The notes: a model not told the origin generated them from the sequence alone. A stretch of DNA of 64,000 nucleotides from Bilabrum cf. latius (GCA_965178125.1 OZ237747.1:1054001-1118000); one strand, 5' to 3'; numbered from the stretch's first letter, positions 34,005-46,744 are shown. Program-made: numbers and translations.

Positions 34005-37000
34005 ATGGAAAGGCTATCTAGCACGACAACAAGGCAATGCACTCCCGTTGAAGGCGCGGGATGCGAAGGGAGGCCGCCCTGGCACAACTACTACGCAGCG
34101 AAGCCGGCAAATTGCAAGAAGCTGTTGTCAAGACATCCGATGACTCGTTTACTCGCTGTAATTTCGGCACACAAGGAGAAAGGTGCAGCCATTACGCGGT
34201 CCATCCAAGGTGTGCGCACGTCACTTGCAGCCCTCGGAGAAGCCAAGGAAAGCGCATGTTGTTCTTAGCCGCTAGAAAGAACTTTGAGCTCCCCATCAGT
34301 GCGGCCAGAGGGTCAAGTTATATCATAGATTTCTTCGGCACCGGCCCCGCAGACTTTCAGAGAGCAGCTGAATGCATCAGAACTGACCGTGTGCATAACG
34401 TTCGACGGGCTCAGAGCTGTGCTTGGACCGAAAAGGAACATGGACGTTCCGCAGGATGGAAGCGACACGGCGATGGACCTTCTCACCAATAAAGATCAAA
34501 TGTACTTTGACCAAGCTCTTATCCCAACGGGTGTCATCCCCTCAGACGAGCTATCGTAGAACGCGATGTCATCACAGGCCGGCGCCGTAGTGTTCGAGTC
34601 AACGGCGAGGATTCGTCGCCCTGGAGCGCCATTGCAAGGCCATGGAGAAGACCGTTACTACCCCGAGGTGAGATATCACCGGAAACTCGCCGACTTCTGC
34701 AGGCGTATGATGGCCGCAGACTCATCGCATCCACTATTCTCGTGTACACTTCTGCTGCAGGAAATTCACTTCATCGTGTGCATTAAACTAAAGAATGAAG
34801 GCAAGTACGTGTCCCAGTTCTGGTAGCTTCAGGGTGTAGCAAAGTGCTTGGATCCAACGTATGTGGCCCTCATCGATGCTGGCACTCAGCCACTGGACGA
34901 CGCAGTGATTGAGCTGGCCGACTTCATGCATGCCAACCCGCAGCTGGGTGGAGCCTGCGGTAGGCTTGGCACTCAATCCAGCCAGAAAATGAACGAATGC
35001 TTCATCAACTTGCTACAGCAGGGTGAATATGCAGCATCCCATGTTCTTGACAAGCCTCTTGAGTCCTTGGTCGGGTGAGCACGTCCGTATATCGTGCGCC
35101 AAATGCGATAACACTACTGTGACTCGCACATCAGATGCTTGCCCCTTTTGATAGCCTCCAGCTTTTACAACGCTAGCCTTCCATTTTCAGGTACATTGCT
35201 GTGCTTCCAGGCGCATTTTCGATGTACTCTTGGGAGTGCATATCGGAGCAGGGTCAGAAGTTCGATCCCGACTCTCCGCTGGACCTGTATTTCGTGGCGA
35301 TGGGAGAGAAGCTCCCCGAGGGTGACCCGCACAGGATCAAGCTCACACCTCTTCAGCTGAACTCTAAGCTCGCTGAAGACCGATAGTTGGTCGTATGGGT
35401 CGTAGGCAAGATTAACGGCAAGTGGACGGTGAGCAAAAGTTCATTGACGTCACTGCAACGCGTAGCCGCTGTGCCTGCATCGACCTTGAAGCAGCATCAT
35501 ACCACTAGTATCGCAGGTTGGCTATTGCTATACAGCTGTCGCCGAGACTGATACCCCAAAGTCGATCACGGACATTATTAAGCAACGCCGCCGGTGGAAT
35601 GTCGGCTCGTTCTCGGCGTTCGTCAACACGTACCTCATGGATGGACTATGGTAAGCGATTTGCTTGCAATCGGCCCCGCTTGCATGGACCTTTAGAGTGT
35701 GCGGAATAGTTGTAGACATGAAAACAACACGCATGCAGTGTTTTTGCTTCCGCCAAATTCCCAGGGTCATGATGAAGACGAAGCATCACGTCCTTCGGAA
35801 GGCGATCTTCCTCATCCAGGCCGTGTGGTACATTTCGCAATGGCTAGCCACATTCATGAGCGTCGCCCTGATGTGGATGTCATACTCTGCAGCAATAATG
35901 CACTTCGCGACATCGATTGGCGGCATCGGTGGCATTGTATTCAGCAACGCTCTACACTTCGGGCTCGGAATGACGCTCATCGCATGCATCCTTATTGCAC
36001 GTGGCAAGAGATTAGACGGTTATGAGACATGGTACACGGTATTATCCATCATTCTGTCCATGTACAACATAATGGCTATCATCGGCGCGGCGATGGTCAT
36101 CGCATCCTTGAGCACAGCTGATGCGAACCCTCTTGGGATCGACCTCGTGCCTTGGTACTACGCAATGGGGTCTGCTGTGCTCAGCACCATGGCTTTGTCG
36201 GCATGCTACGGAGTGTTCTATGCTACAATGTTTGGAGGTTTTGTTTTGTTTGTATTCCTTCTACCGTCGAGCATTGTCCTGCTCTGGCTAACCGCAATGA
36301 TGCGGACCAACGTGACGGGCTGGTCGGGTCACTCAAGCGGATCCGATGCAGAGCGCCAAGGCGAACTCGACAGTCACGGCACTCTCATGGCGATGTTTGC
36401 AGTTGTCTTGAACTGCCTCTTGGTTGTATTGTGCTCTGGGTTGGATCCGTCCTATCGGGTCGTGATGACGGTGCTCTTCCTGTTTGCGGTGGCGAGTTTG
36501 TCAGTCCGAGTGGTTGCATCAGCTCTGTACCTACTGGAGCCATGGTACAAGAGGCTTTGCGATAGTTTCGCTAACGGTGTCGATGATTTCCTCACATGCA
36601 TGAGTTGTGCCCGCTGCATGACGTGCCTGCCGGATTGCTGCGGCTGGTAGCTTTGCTGCCCCTGGCGCGGTGCGCGGGAAAGGCACGCACAACGGGCCGC
36701 CGCGCGGGCAAGTCTCCAGAAACAAGGCTCTACTGAATGCGGTTCTAACGGCTGTGACGAAGTGGGTCAAGATGGATCACGTGCTCCGCCCGGGACTGAC
36801 GGGATCGACAACGACCGTGGACGCGATGCCGGAAAAGGCATCGGAGGCCTTGGCGGCGGCGCTGCCGCTGCTGCTGCTGACCAGCAGAACGCGCAAGACC
36901 AAAGCATGGTTGCCCCTTCCCCGCGACGTGGCAGTAGCGAGCAGGAGTACGCTGCATAGGACCAACGTATGGCTGCCCCTTCCCCGCGACGTGGCAGTAG

Positions 37001-37667
37001 CGAGCAGGAGTACGCTGCATAGGACCAACGTATGGCTGCCCCTTCCCCGCGACGTGGCAGTAGCGAGCAGGAGTACGCTGCATAGGACCAACGTATGGCT
37101 GCCCCTTCCCCGCGACGTGGCAGTAGCGAGCAGGAGTACGCTGCGTAGGACCAACGTATGGCTACCCCTTCCCCGCGACGTGGCAGTAGCGAGCAGGAGT
37201 ACGCTGCGTAGGACCAACGTATGGCTACCCTTTCCCCCCGACGTGGCAGTAGCGAGCAACAGGATATAGTCAGCGGAAAGCCAGATCCCAAAGCAGTGCC
37301 CGTACGGCATGACGACAGTCGCGGCATACCGCCACCCAGGGACACAGTGAGGGCTGACGAGGCCAGTGCTGACGTGGTGACTCAGGCTGGGTAGGGACTC
37401 GCAGCAGCAGCCGGCCCAGCAAACACCGGCCTGGACATCGAGCAAGCAGGTAGCGAGGATCCTGATGACGACCAGAGCAGCCAGCACGGCTCCGTCGAGA
37501 ATGCGGAGGTCAATAGTGCAGTATGGAGACTGGCGGAGGCTGTAGCGGCTGTAGAGGCACAAGGGGCTCCAAACACTGGCTTAGGCGATGGTGCTGCTGC
37601 ACACGAAGATAGTGAGGGTGGCGGCCAAGTTGTGGAGCCAGGTGTGATCGCTGGTGGCAGCGAGTGA
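34005..37667 (+). CDS. Chitin synthase 3 with TAG-bearing tandem-repeat tail
   Basis: Exons are 34005-34667, 34761-35074, 35191-35428, 35517-35650 and 35765-37667 (TGA); 1083 residues from the first usable ATG, with a probable upstream exon missing. Markers are LAVISAHKEKG, CITFDGLR, LIDAGTQP, AVLPGAFSMYSWE, AEDR-Q-LVVW (Q = TAG) and IIKQRRRWNVG (Q near 428). Membrane segments follow, then a Cys-rich CMSCARCMTC...CCGW-Q-LCCPWRG, where TAG at 36648 precedes a CCPWR motif shared by all three paralogues. After that comes a polar tail with six 21-residue repeats. About 12 TAG codons are internal. The first motif reads ISAHKEK rather than the usual IPVYNED, so substrate handling may differ, but the D, EDR and QRRRW motifs remain. 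Confidence 0.85.
36897..37259 (+). repeat. 63-bp coding tandem repeat with a TAG in each full unit
   Basis: Six copies of a 63-bp (21-codon) unit lie in the chitin synthase 3 tail, the last one partial and diverged. The unit carries APSPRRGSSEQEYAA followed by TAG (36957, 37020, 37083, 37146, 37209). The TAG keeps its place in all five full units. Copies differ by single bases (GCA/GCG, GCC/ACC). Confidence 0.95.
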
Positions 37668-38843
37668 GCGATAGGGGGCGGCGGGACCACCATTCAAGTT
37701 ATGCACGCGACTTCAATTGCCTAGTTCCATGATCAGTTCTATTTTGCGCTTTTTCCAGCTGAGATCTCACTCAGAGCTACCATGCTGGAATCAAGTCTGG
37801 TAGCTCTGGATCCGATCTGTATCTGATCGTGTAGCTCCTGCCGATAATGGATTTTGCACGTTGGCAATCGTACTGCACGTTCAGTCTGACCATGATCCAT
37901 GAGCGGAGCACCAAATGTGGGGCATATCTGATTTGCCGCAGCCGCTCCGATCGATCATTCCAAAATGATCCAGATTGAACTGAATCTCGGGGACTTTGGC
38001 TCCATGAACTAGTAGTAGAACCTTGATTCTGCTCGCTTCAAAGGCGATTTGGGGTCAGACCCTGCTGCTGCACCCGATCCCGCGTCTGTAGAAGGTGCAG
38101 ATGATTGAGATGCTGGCTTCCGTGTGGCAGCAGTTGCTTGCGAAGGTGCCATAGAGAGAAAGGATGGGGCTTTTCAATATACTGCTTGTGCGATGTGGGG
38201 TCTAGTGGTACGCAAGATTCGCAAGCCGAAGCCACAAAATCGTTTTGCTCTAGCCTAGTCCATGGACGCTTTGAGTTGGAAATGGTGAGAATGGGAAGGA
38301 CAAGCAGCCTGACGATAGTGTTGATTGAGATGGAAGTAAATAGTGGTATCAAATTACTATGTCTATGATTAAAGGAGCTAGAGGCAGATCAAAGCAACGA
38401 GTTTGCGGAGTTTCGGTAGAAACATCTGGGCGATGCTCCTGCAGATCTCTAGCACTAGCCATGGAGGCGTAAAGAATGGCAACCAAAGCGGGGTATGGGA
38501 AGCAGCAAGTTATGCATGTTGCACAATATGATAAAGTTGAAGGTTCTTCTCCAACGATGCCAAGCCGATATTGGGCGCTGTGCTCACACCAGCAGGCCTG
38601 CCTGCCACACACTGCCTTGCGTGCAGGCTACTGCAGTTCCCGCCCACGCACCCGACTGTCTCTGGCGATAGATGATTGTATCAATTAAATCCGCTTAGAT
38701 CCGGGCTAGCGTGGCGTGAGGCCCTTCGTGCAGTGCAGTTGCAGTTGGACACAACAGAAATGATGAGTAGCTCTAGAATGGATCCCCAGACCCACAACGC
38801 GTCACCCATTCAATTCTGACGATTGCGGTCAACTTTGGCATAC
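37668..38843. other. Spacer holding a relic of the pseudokinase A tail
   Basis: No intact gene is seen. It includes the relic at 37984-38150 (listed separately). The remaining sequence is AT-richer and featureless to me. Confidence 0.4.
37984..38150 (+). pseudogene. Truncated copy of pseudokinase A C-terminal coding
   Basis: This segment closely matches 41422-41594 inside pseudokinase gene A, including the TCGGGGAC start, the AACTAGTAGTAGAACC triple-TAG run and GGCGATTTGGGGTCAG. It then diverges by a deletion and contains an in-frame TGA. No kinase-like frame precedes it. It is best read as a fragment left by an unequal exchange or duplication in the array. Confidence 0.8.
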
Positions 38844-41800
38844 ATGGGCCTCGTTTTGGCTAGACAAGGCCGATAGCATATCATTGAACACATCGGATCT
38901 CGACAAAGCTCTACGGAAGAATATGATTTGGCTATACAAGCCGCGAAACTTGAGGCTGCCAGCTCGTTTTCGAACCTGTCATTCCTCACTGGCGTATGCA
39001 GGCGGAATGACCGCATACGAAATGGGAATGAATTGTTGAAGCTACTCAAACGGCCGACTAGCACGGGCGCTCCTCTTCATTTCAAGTCTGGATGCTTGCT
39101 ACTGCAAGCTTCTCTGCGTTCTCGGGTTGATCGGCACGAAGCAACAAGCGGCCCAGCTGCCGATACAGGCATTGACGTGCTCATAAACTTCAACTACGAC
39201 GATTCGTCAGGCCTTCTCTCAAGCGAGAGCGTCGTGGACGCGTTGACTAGAGCCCCGGCCCACCCTGGAGTGCAGCGCCTGGTTTTTGAGGCCAGCGGGG
39301 AACCGCCGCGTTGGATGCTGTTTGATGCAAGTCGAACCGGGCACGTTGCTACTGCGCCTGATGGCGATAGCGTTGCTCACTGTGTTGGACTAGAACGCCT
39401 CAGCACGACGTTCAGGAAGCGTCGCGAGCAGCGGAAGGGACGCAGATTCCGAAATGCCGAGATCATGGCCTGGTGTATTGATGTCGCTGAAGCGCAGATG
39501 CACCTGCTTGAGCATGGAGTGCAGCACCGTGCAATCAACCTCGACACGGTGATGTGGGATGTCAGCGGCAGACGCGACATGGGGAGGGCCGTCCTGAGCC
39601 GGTTCGAGCATGCGCTGGTCCTCCCCGGAAGGAGACCAGCCCAGCTGCGGCGAGACGCATCCCGAACGAGTGCGATGAACTACTACAGGCGTGCATTCAA
39701 CAGCGTGTCCTCCATCGGTCTGGGCCTAAGGGGCGGGAAGGGCGGCCCGCAGCAGGGCTTGGCACCAGAGGTGCTGGACGCCTGGCACCGGTGCGAGTCT
39801 CGGTTCGACGTGCCTATCCCGTACGGGGCGCAGCCCGAGTGGGAGCTGGGGGTCTTCATGTACCAGCTGTTGGTGGGCCAGCATCCTTTTGGGTAGTATC
39901 CGCACCAGGTGTTCAACGCGGGTAAGGACGAGATGGTGCCGGTCAGACTGGGCCACTGCGCTGAGGCCCTACTGGCCGGGACTACCTGTAGTGACTCACG
40001 GAGACACAGGTACTTTCACGAGGAGAAGCTGGCACATGTTCACCCTGTGTTCGAGCATGTAATCAGGGGGCTTCTCACTGTGGATCCGAGGCATCGCATG
40101 CGGCTGGAGTATGCTGTGGCTCTGCTTCGAAGAGCGGTGTTGGCTGGAACGTAGGGGCAGGAACCCCCAGCAGGTGCTCTGCCCCGGCAGAGATAGTCAT
40201 CTGTATCTACGACGACAGCCAGCACAGCAGGATCGCCTATGCCGTCACCATCCTTGTCACTCCAAGCGTCCTCCATCGACTTGCTACCAGCTGGCTCGGC
40301 CAGGGCCCGCAGCGGGAGCATGAATGCCGGCGCTCTGGACTGGGACAGCCTAAGGGGGGAAGACTCGAGCATGATTGACTTCTTACTAGGGGAATCAAGG
40401 TCGCAGCGCCGCGAAACTAGTGCTCTGAATCTTGAAATGCAGTTGCACGAGCCCTCGGCTAGATCTGGGTCAGCGAGCGGGGCACGTACAAGTAGCGACG
40501 ACAGCCTGTCCGACGGCAGGGCTGTTGTCGCTGTCCTTCCCAGTGATTTGACCGTTGCTACTGAGCCATTGAGAGGCATGTAGGTACCCGATGCTTCCAA
40601 GAGACCAGGCAACAGCGCAAAGCTTAGCACAGGCTTGTCCGTCTAGCGGCTTGACCTCGGCTCCAGCGCGCATTCGGCGGGTGGGGAGGCACCCGCTCAT
40701 GGCGACCGCATGCATGAAGACGATGGTGCTCACAATGCTGAGTCTGGCCTGCTACGAGTCGTGCAGGAAAGAGACCCAATGGATTCTATTAGGCGATCTG
40801 CTGCCGGTGTGGATGGTGGGCCACCTCAGGACGAGCCAGTCCATGCTGCTGGTGTGGAGGGTAGGCCTCCTCAGCTGCTTCTTGGGGGGCTGTCACAGCT
40901 ACCCTCATTGCACCAATGCCCTGATTTATTTGAGGGGAGGGAGTCTACTACGAGCCCGCCTGTCTACGACGGCTGGTGCAGGAGGGAGGACCAGGCATTT
41001 GAAGTTGCAAGCCATAGTCAGCCATTGTCGGAAGGCAGTGAAATAGGCGACCTCAGTCAGGCTCTTAGTGAGAGCAGCGCAGACACAGGCGTTTACAGCT
41101 CGCAATCCATTGGCTCGTGTGGTAGTCCACGAGCTGGTATTGCTAGGTATGATGCTGGCACCAGCGACGAGCGGCTGCGGTCACACAGCGCAGCCTCTCT
41201 AGGATACGCTGACCTCGCCATACCGCAGGACGCTGGTATTCGCAGTGCAACGCAACCCGGCAGACGACGTGCCGCAAGTCGCCAGTTCGAGAGATCAGCT
41301 GGCAGCGGCAGGTGCCAACAGCAACGGCCCAGCGACTCAGTGCAACACAGGGGGGTTCCCTGCACTTGGGGTTCTGGTACCAGTGCCGTAAATCGCGAGC
41401 TAGCGCAGTCTATGGAACTTGATCTCGGGGACCTTGGATCCATCAACTAGTAGTAGAACCTTGATTCTGCTTGCTTCGAAGGCGATTTGGGGTCAGGCCC
41501 TGCTGCTGCACCCCGTGCCACCGCTGCAGAAGGTGCGGGTGATGGCGAAACAGGACATAGATCTGCTAGTATGGCAGCAGTTGCATGTCAAGATGAGGAT
41601 AGTGAGGGACCTGGCTAGCTGCTGCAAGCCGGGCCAGCCACTTGTACGTTGTGGGCTCGAGCATAGGAGGCTGCGGCGAATGATTTGCGGGCCGGTACCA
41701 ACTACCAGTCATAGTGGTGGAGCTTGATGGTGGCAACTAATGGCGGGGTGACTGGGGTTGGCGATGGCAATGATGCGGGTTGGGATGAGCCGAGCGGAGA

Positions 41801-42137
41801 TGGTGACGAAAGTGATAGCGACAGTGATGAGATGGGTGGGGACGAGCCAAATGCTGACAGTGATGAGATGGGTGGGGACGAGCCGAATGGTGACAGTGAT
41901 GAGGTGGGTGGGGACGATGAACAGCTTTGCGACGGCAGCGATAGTCATGGCGGCGTGGACGGCAACGATGCACGGACTCAAGCCATGCAACCGGTGGCAA
42001 AGCAACCAGAAGCGGACGAAATTGCCGAGCTTGAGAGGCTTAGGGAGCGGCAGTTAGGCGATGCTCCGGAAGGTGCGGCCGTCCCAGATGTTCGCGATGG
42101 ATCCGTGGACAGTGACAACCACTGCACGGTCAATTAA
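38844..42137 (+). CDS. Pseudokinase-like protein A with acidic, disordered tail
   Basis: ATG 38844 to TAA 42135-42137 gives 1097 residues with about 12 TAG codons (38874, 39894, 40152, 40581, and 41448/41451/41454 as Gln-Gln-Gln). Residues about 100-430 follow a protein-kinase plan: MHLLEHGVQHRAINLDTVMW for the catalytic loop, LAPEVLDA for APE, WELGVFMYQLLVGQHPFG for the F helix, and GLLTVDPRHRMR for the last helix. HRD is HRA, the loop Lys and Asn are changed, and DFG is SRFEHA, so catalysis is unlikely. The tail is Ser-rich, then acidic with three copies of a 12-residue DSDEMGGDEPN-type repeat (41818-41930), ending DNHCTVN. It may act as a scaffold or allosteric partner. No substrate or partner is visible. 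Confidence 0.72.
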
Positions 42138-42504
42138 GGCGCGGACATGATTTCGTCTTGTAGCACGCGGCAAAAACGTTTCATAGCTCCTGGTAGGCCC
42201 AGTACAGCCTCGCGATACGTGAGACGGACCCGTGAACATTTTCATACGCTACTTCGAGTTGAGCTAAATCTGATTCCCAGGACCTTTCCGATGGACACCG
42301 CAAAACAAAAATCTTAAATCACTGGAAATTGCGCTCAGATAACAAACGTGCATATAAATGAAAGCAAGGGCTGCCATTTTTGGGGCCCATTTGTCTGCCC
42401 CTGACAGAGGCTCGGACAGCAGTCGGGCACGGTAGCACTTGTAGAATTTCGACCATGCAATCATACATGCTGACCTGGCAGCAACTAGTGGGCTGCGGTC
42501 ATTT
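42138..42504. other. Spacer between pseudokinases A and B
   Basis: No gene is seen. The stretch may contain promoter or 5' exon sequence of gene B. Confidence 0.35.
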
Positions 42505-45500
42505 ATGTGTGCATCTAAATTTGCTATGATTAAGCTAGGCCGCTCAGGAAAAGACTCTGATGACTCTGGGCAACGGATAGGAATGCGCCTATTATGCTTA
42601 GATGGCACGGCACAGTCTCAAGCCGAAAGGTCCTGGATGGCAAATGGTATACATATACTGGAACGGGTGCCGTGTCATCCAACCTTGCCGCGTCCAGTTT
42701 TGAACGAAGTTCTTGGAGCTGACGTATTGCGTAGTGCTACTGGATTAAGCCTAGCACGAGCCTTCCCGCACTTCTTTGCAAGATTAAGGACTACTACAAA
42801 AGAAATAATGTGTACTGCTGTGCAATATCCGGGTATTCCGCTTCGAAAATTATTATAGAAACTACTCTCTGACCGTGGGCTCATCAAGGTCTGCTACAGC
42901 ATTGTTGAAGCGGTCTGGAACTTGCTGCAAAACGGTGTGGTATGCACAGACGTGTCTACTGCCACGATTCAATGGAATCGCACACACTAGCAGGCTGTTC
43001 TTACACAGCTTGGGCGGGCAATTACGGTTGGCCCCGTATTCCCGGGACAGCCAAGCTTGGACCAGCTGAGCCTGACCCGAGAGCAGGACGCTACAAGCAC
43101 CGCGGATTCTATCCCATGCAGCGACGTCAGGCAATACCTGATGGGAGAAGACGAATCCGTAGCCGTAGATCGATTTCCTCCAGAGTCTCGGGAAGCCATG
43201 GGTGCAGTCGTTGATGGGTCTGCCCGGCTCGGCGGCATCCTCGCCCACCAGCTCGGGACGGTCATCTTCGAGCTCGCGACGGGCACCCCTTTCGCTGCTG
43301 CTCTGTAGCAGGTGGAATCAGGAGCGGACAAGACCAGAGCGGTGTGCGAGGGGATCACCGTTCCTGAGTTGGTCGCACTGCAGCTGGATAGGAGGCCGGC
43401 TGCGATGCAACAGCTCGTGCGTGGGCTGCTTGACAGGCGACCATCGAGTCGGCTGAAAGTGAGCGATGCAGTGTAGAAGCTGCAACAAATGAGCAAAGAC
43501 TGTCTTGGTGCAAACAACTTGCCTGGCGCAGGCTTGAGAAGCGGAAAGGCCCGAGGCCCCGGGAGACCCCGTGCAGTTGGCAGCGTGCAATTCCAAGACT
43601 CCTGCCTTGCTGTGCCAGAGACAGACGAAAACTCGTTTATTTCTGGGGGATTCTTCTCTGCTGATGGTACAGAAGACGGCTCGTAGTTACACAGGCGACG
43701 CTAGGATCGCCCTCCATCAGACACTGTTGGGACGCAGCCGTGGAGGATTGGGCCAATGTCTGGAGCTGGTGGCGATTTCACGCATGCAGCTGGAGCCCCG
43801 CTCTAGTCGGGGCATATTGGGACGCCAGACACTACCAGTGCTGGAGACTCCCCAAAATTGTTGCGTTTCGGGGACAATGCTATCATGCCACCAGCAGCGA
43901 GCCCTGAAGAACTTGGTACTTTGGCCAGCACGCACGGGAGTCTGAGATGGACGCAAGCCGCTCGGAATCGCCCCCCTGTGCCGTCAATGGACTTGAGGAG
44001 CGTCTATAGAGATGATAGTGATGCGTCGCACTCGGTGCTCGGACAAGATGCCTGCGCCAGCACAGCATCACCGCGGGAGGCACGTCAATCAGTGGACACC
44101 GCGGGCTGGCATTCACCACTAGCTAGAGTACACGCCCGAAGACTAACGTCTGTGTCGCAGGTATCGCAAGATTTTCCTGCAGGTATGAGCCCAATAGTCA
44201 CAGTAGGTCAGGGCCCAACGTCCGAGGGTGATTCGTTCGGTGCTTGCGAAGAAGGCGTTGCCGTGGCGTTCGTGAATCACACGCAAACGAGCCGCGCCAA
44301 TGTTGATGCTGACAGCAGTACCAATGAGGAAGTACAAGAGTTGGTGCGGCCTCGGGCACAAGCCTTTGCGGCCGACGATGGGAGCGAAATGGCAGCAGCA
44401 CTGGAACACTCCTTGCAAAGCATCGGCATTATGGCTTGCCAACACTGTGCTCCGCTTCGCCGAATGCAACAGAGGCATATGACGAACTGCGTCGCAGTCC
44501 CAAATATTACGTCCGTAGGCGTATCATGGAGTGACCAGGCTGAATGCGAACCGTGTACGTTTGACGTTTCTAGCATGACCGAGGCAGGACGGGGGCCAGC
44601 GGGCGCAGAGAAACCCGAGCCTGGGCTGCATGAAGCGGGCACGGGACAGAAGGGCCGATAGGCTACCCTATTGACACGAGTTCCTCCTCACTTAATGAAA
44701 CGACTGCCTAGGCGGCGACAACAGATGATGGTACCATACCGACTGCCATGGTAGCAAGACGGAGACACTTTGAGGGGTACAAGAGCCGGATCGTCGCAGG
44801 ATCATCTGACAGAGGGTGCCCACTTGGCACATATATCCAAGTAGTCCGCTGAGACCCATCGTTGTGACTTGGCACGACCCCACTCTATTGATGAAGGCCT
44901 TGAATATGAACAAAATGGAAGCAGTGCAGCTTTAGCAGTTGGCAGTTGTGACGTTGAGCTGAATCGTGAACCCCAAGCAAATCCCAGTAGAGAAGGGTGT
45001 AGCCGCGTTGCCCCAACGGAACGTGGCAAAGTAGCCCCCGCAATCCAGCCATACCCGAACGCTTTAGTAGACGAAGCGAGCGCAGTTCCTGTTGAGCAAG
45101 CAGCTGGCCACACTGACAGCGCGCCCGCATTGAGCAACAGGAATCATGTTGGCAGTAACGACGTTTCGTGGCCGCAGTCCCTTCCAGATATCGATGACGG
45201 CATGGGTGGACGAACCTCCATTCAAAGAAATGAATAGGGTGAGGACAGCGGCCTGCTCGTCGGATTTGAGGCTAGTTCATGGCCGGCTCGCCAGATTGAT
45301 GCTGAAAGCGAAGGCTACACATTTTCGTGGACACATCGCCAAGTCAATCCTGATGTCTCAGATGAGACATCTTCGTAGTCGTCAGGGTAGCAAACGGAGA
45401 GTGCTTGCTCTGGTGAGTGTTGCAACAATTCAGCGGTATGGTATTACGGATAGACAAGTGCACTAACGCAATCAGAGCAAGGGTTGGGGGCAGTGGGGCA

Positions 45501-46389
45501 AGCTTTCAATGCATACGGGGGCTATAAGTCCTCATCACTGAGTCAAGCACGCCGAGGCCTGCCATCTCACAGGTCCGGAGATTCTATCCGGAGGGTGGAT
45601 CTCAGTCCGCCTTCGCCAAAAAACAGATCCCCTGGCTAGAGTTTAGTGCACCGCGACTTTTCACAAAGTAGCATCCAATGTATGCAAGACTCGGGGTGCG
45701 CAGGCATGTACGCAACCCTAAGCGCTGCAACAAACACAGCTGCAGACGCACTCCGAGACAGCGAATGGCAAGAAGCGGAGAGAGCTATGGGCACAAGGTG
45801 GGCCTAGGCTTAGTTCTCCAGTGATGTACCGAGGCACATCAGAGTAGCTTTGGCTGAGTCGGATCAAGCCTGGCATGTTTCATCGGCAACCTTTGAACTG
45901 CCGGCTGCTTCGTCTGCATCAGTCGGTGTCGAAGGTCCATGGTGTGCAGGTCAAGCATCTGTGCCAGAGGCGGACACCATAGGCATTCCCAGTATCGGCG
46001 CTGCAGCCAGATCAAGGCAGCCACAGGTCGAGGCTGCGAGCGGAGCAGGACATGGCTGGGGACACCACGTTGACACAGATGGATCCGGGCCGACAGAGAC
46101 TCAGACCATCCGCAAGGAGCTGCTGCAGTTACACTAGCGGATTCTTGCAATGAGGTCGACTAGTAGTGATGATCCGGGTCAAGCACGATATTAGGATCTA
46201 GGAGAGTGGGGGGAGAGCACCCTGGCTGCAGTCCCGGAGCAAGCCGATGACGATCGCCGGGGAACTCCCGACCCCAGTCCAGAGGAAGAGGAATGTGATA
46301 GTCCCAGCCAGGCCGTAGCCGGTACAGATTGCAACAAGGACGATCGACCGAGAACCCAGTCGATCATGGACCGGTGCACCGTGAGCTGA
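42505..46389 (+). CDS. Pseudokinase-like protein B with long Ser-rich tail
   Basis: ATG 42505 to TGA 46387-46389 gives 1294 residues with about 19 TAG codons and no internal TAA/TGA. The kinase-like part (about 20-330) includes VPCHPTLPRP, QYPGIPLRKLL, a catalytic-loop equivalent QNGVVCTDVSTATIQW (HRD replaced by CTD), TQLGRA in place of DFG, FPPESREAM at the APE site, LGTVIFELATGTPF and VRGLLDRRPSSRLKV. The N-lobe is short and has no recognisable Gly-loop or VAIK lysine. The rest is low-complexity Ser/Ala/Gln/Asp-rich and ends DRCTVS, resembling the end of A. TAG at 43306 falls in a conserved helix and at 43474 within the last kinase helix. Function is not known. Confidence 0.68.
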
Positions 46390-46744
46390 ACTGATTTGAA
46401 TTAGGACTGTCTGCACCCCCGCTCGCCAACAGGCCCCATGCACGTGCGATCAGGTCTAGCCCAGAGAGACGATACCTGTGAGCATGGGTTGGGCCTGCTG
46501 GTATGCAGCGTAACTTTGGTGGTTACATGCTGGACATTGCACGTTCTCAATGCTTTCATTCATGTGCCTTCTAACCTCACGCGTGGGTATGCTTCTCCTG
46601 CTCACTGGATCGAAGAAGAAGCGGAAAATTCAACAATGCGCAGTTTTTCTCGCCTGGCAGCCGTTTAAGGAGAGGTTCAGCTCAATTTCAATTCATCTTA
46701 TTCTTTTTATATTTGTTATTAAAACAAGTGACTAACCCGGGCAA
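46390..46744. other. 5' region of pseudokinase C
   Basis: Holds the repeated block at 46418-46505, described separately, and an AT-rich stretch just before the gene C start. No other gene is seen. Confidence 0.4.
46418..46505 (+). repeat. 5' block shared with locus E; candidate leader exon
   Basis: This closely matches 55868-55960 and weakly 51440-51475. An ATG at 46438 opens a frame encoding MHVRSGLAQRDDTCEHGL, ending GLL before a GTATGC donor-like site at 46501. I infer a small 5' exon of gene C. In locus E the donor is changed to GCGCGC. Confidence 0.5.

Noticed and set aside
36897-37259. Minus-strand repeat proteins across the 63-bp array
   Set aside because: Three frames stay open across the array because of the repeat itself. 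Only the + frame is continuous with the chitin synthase.
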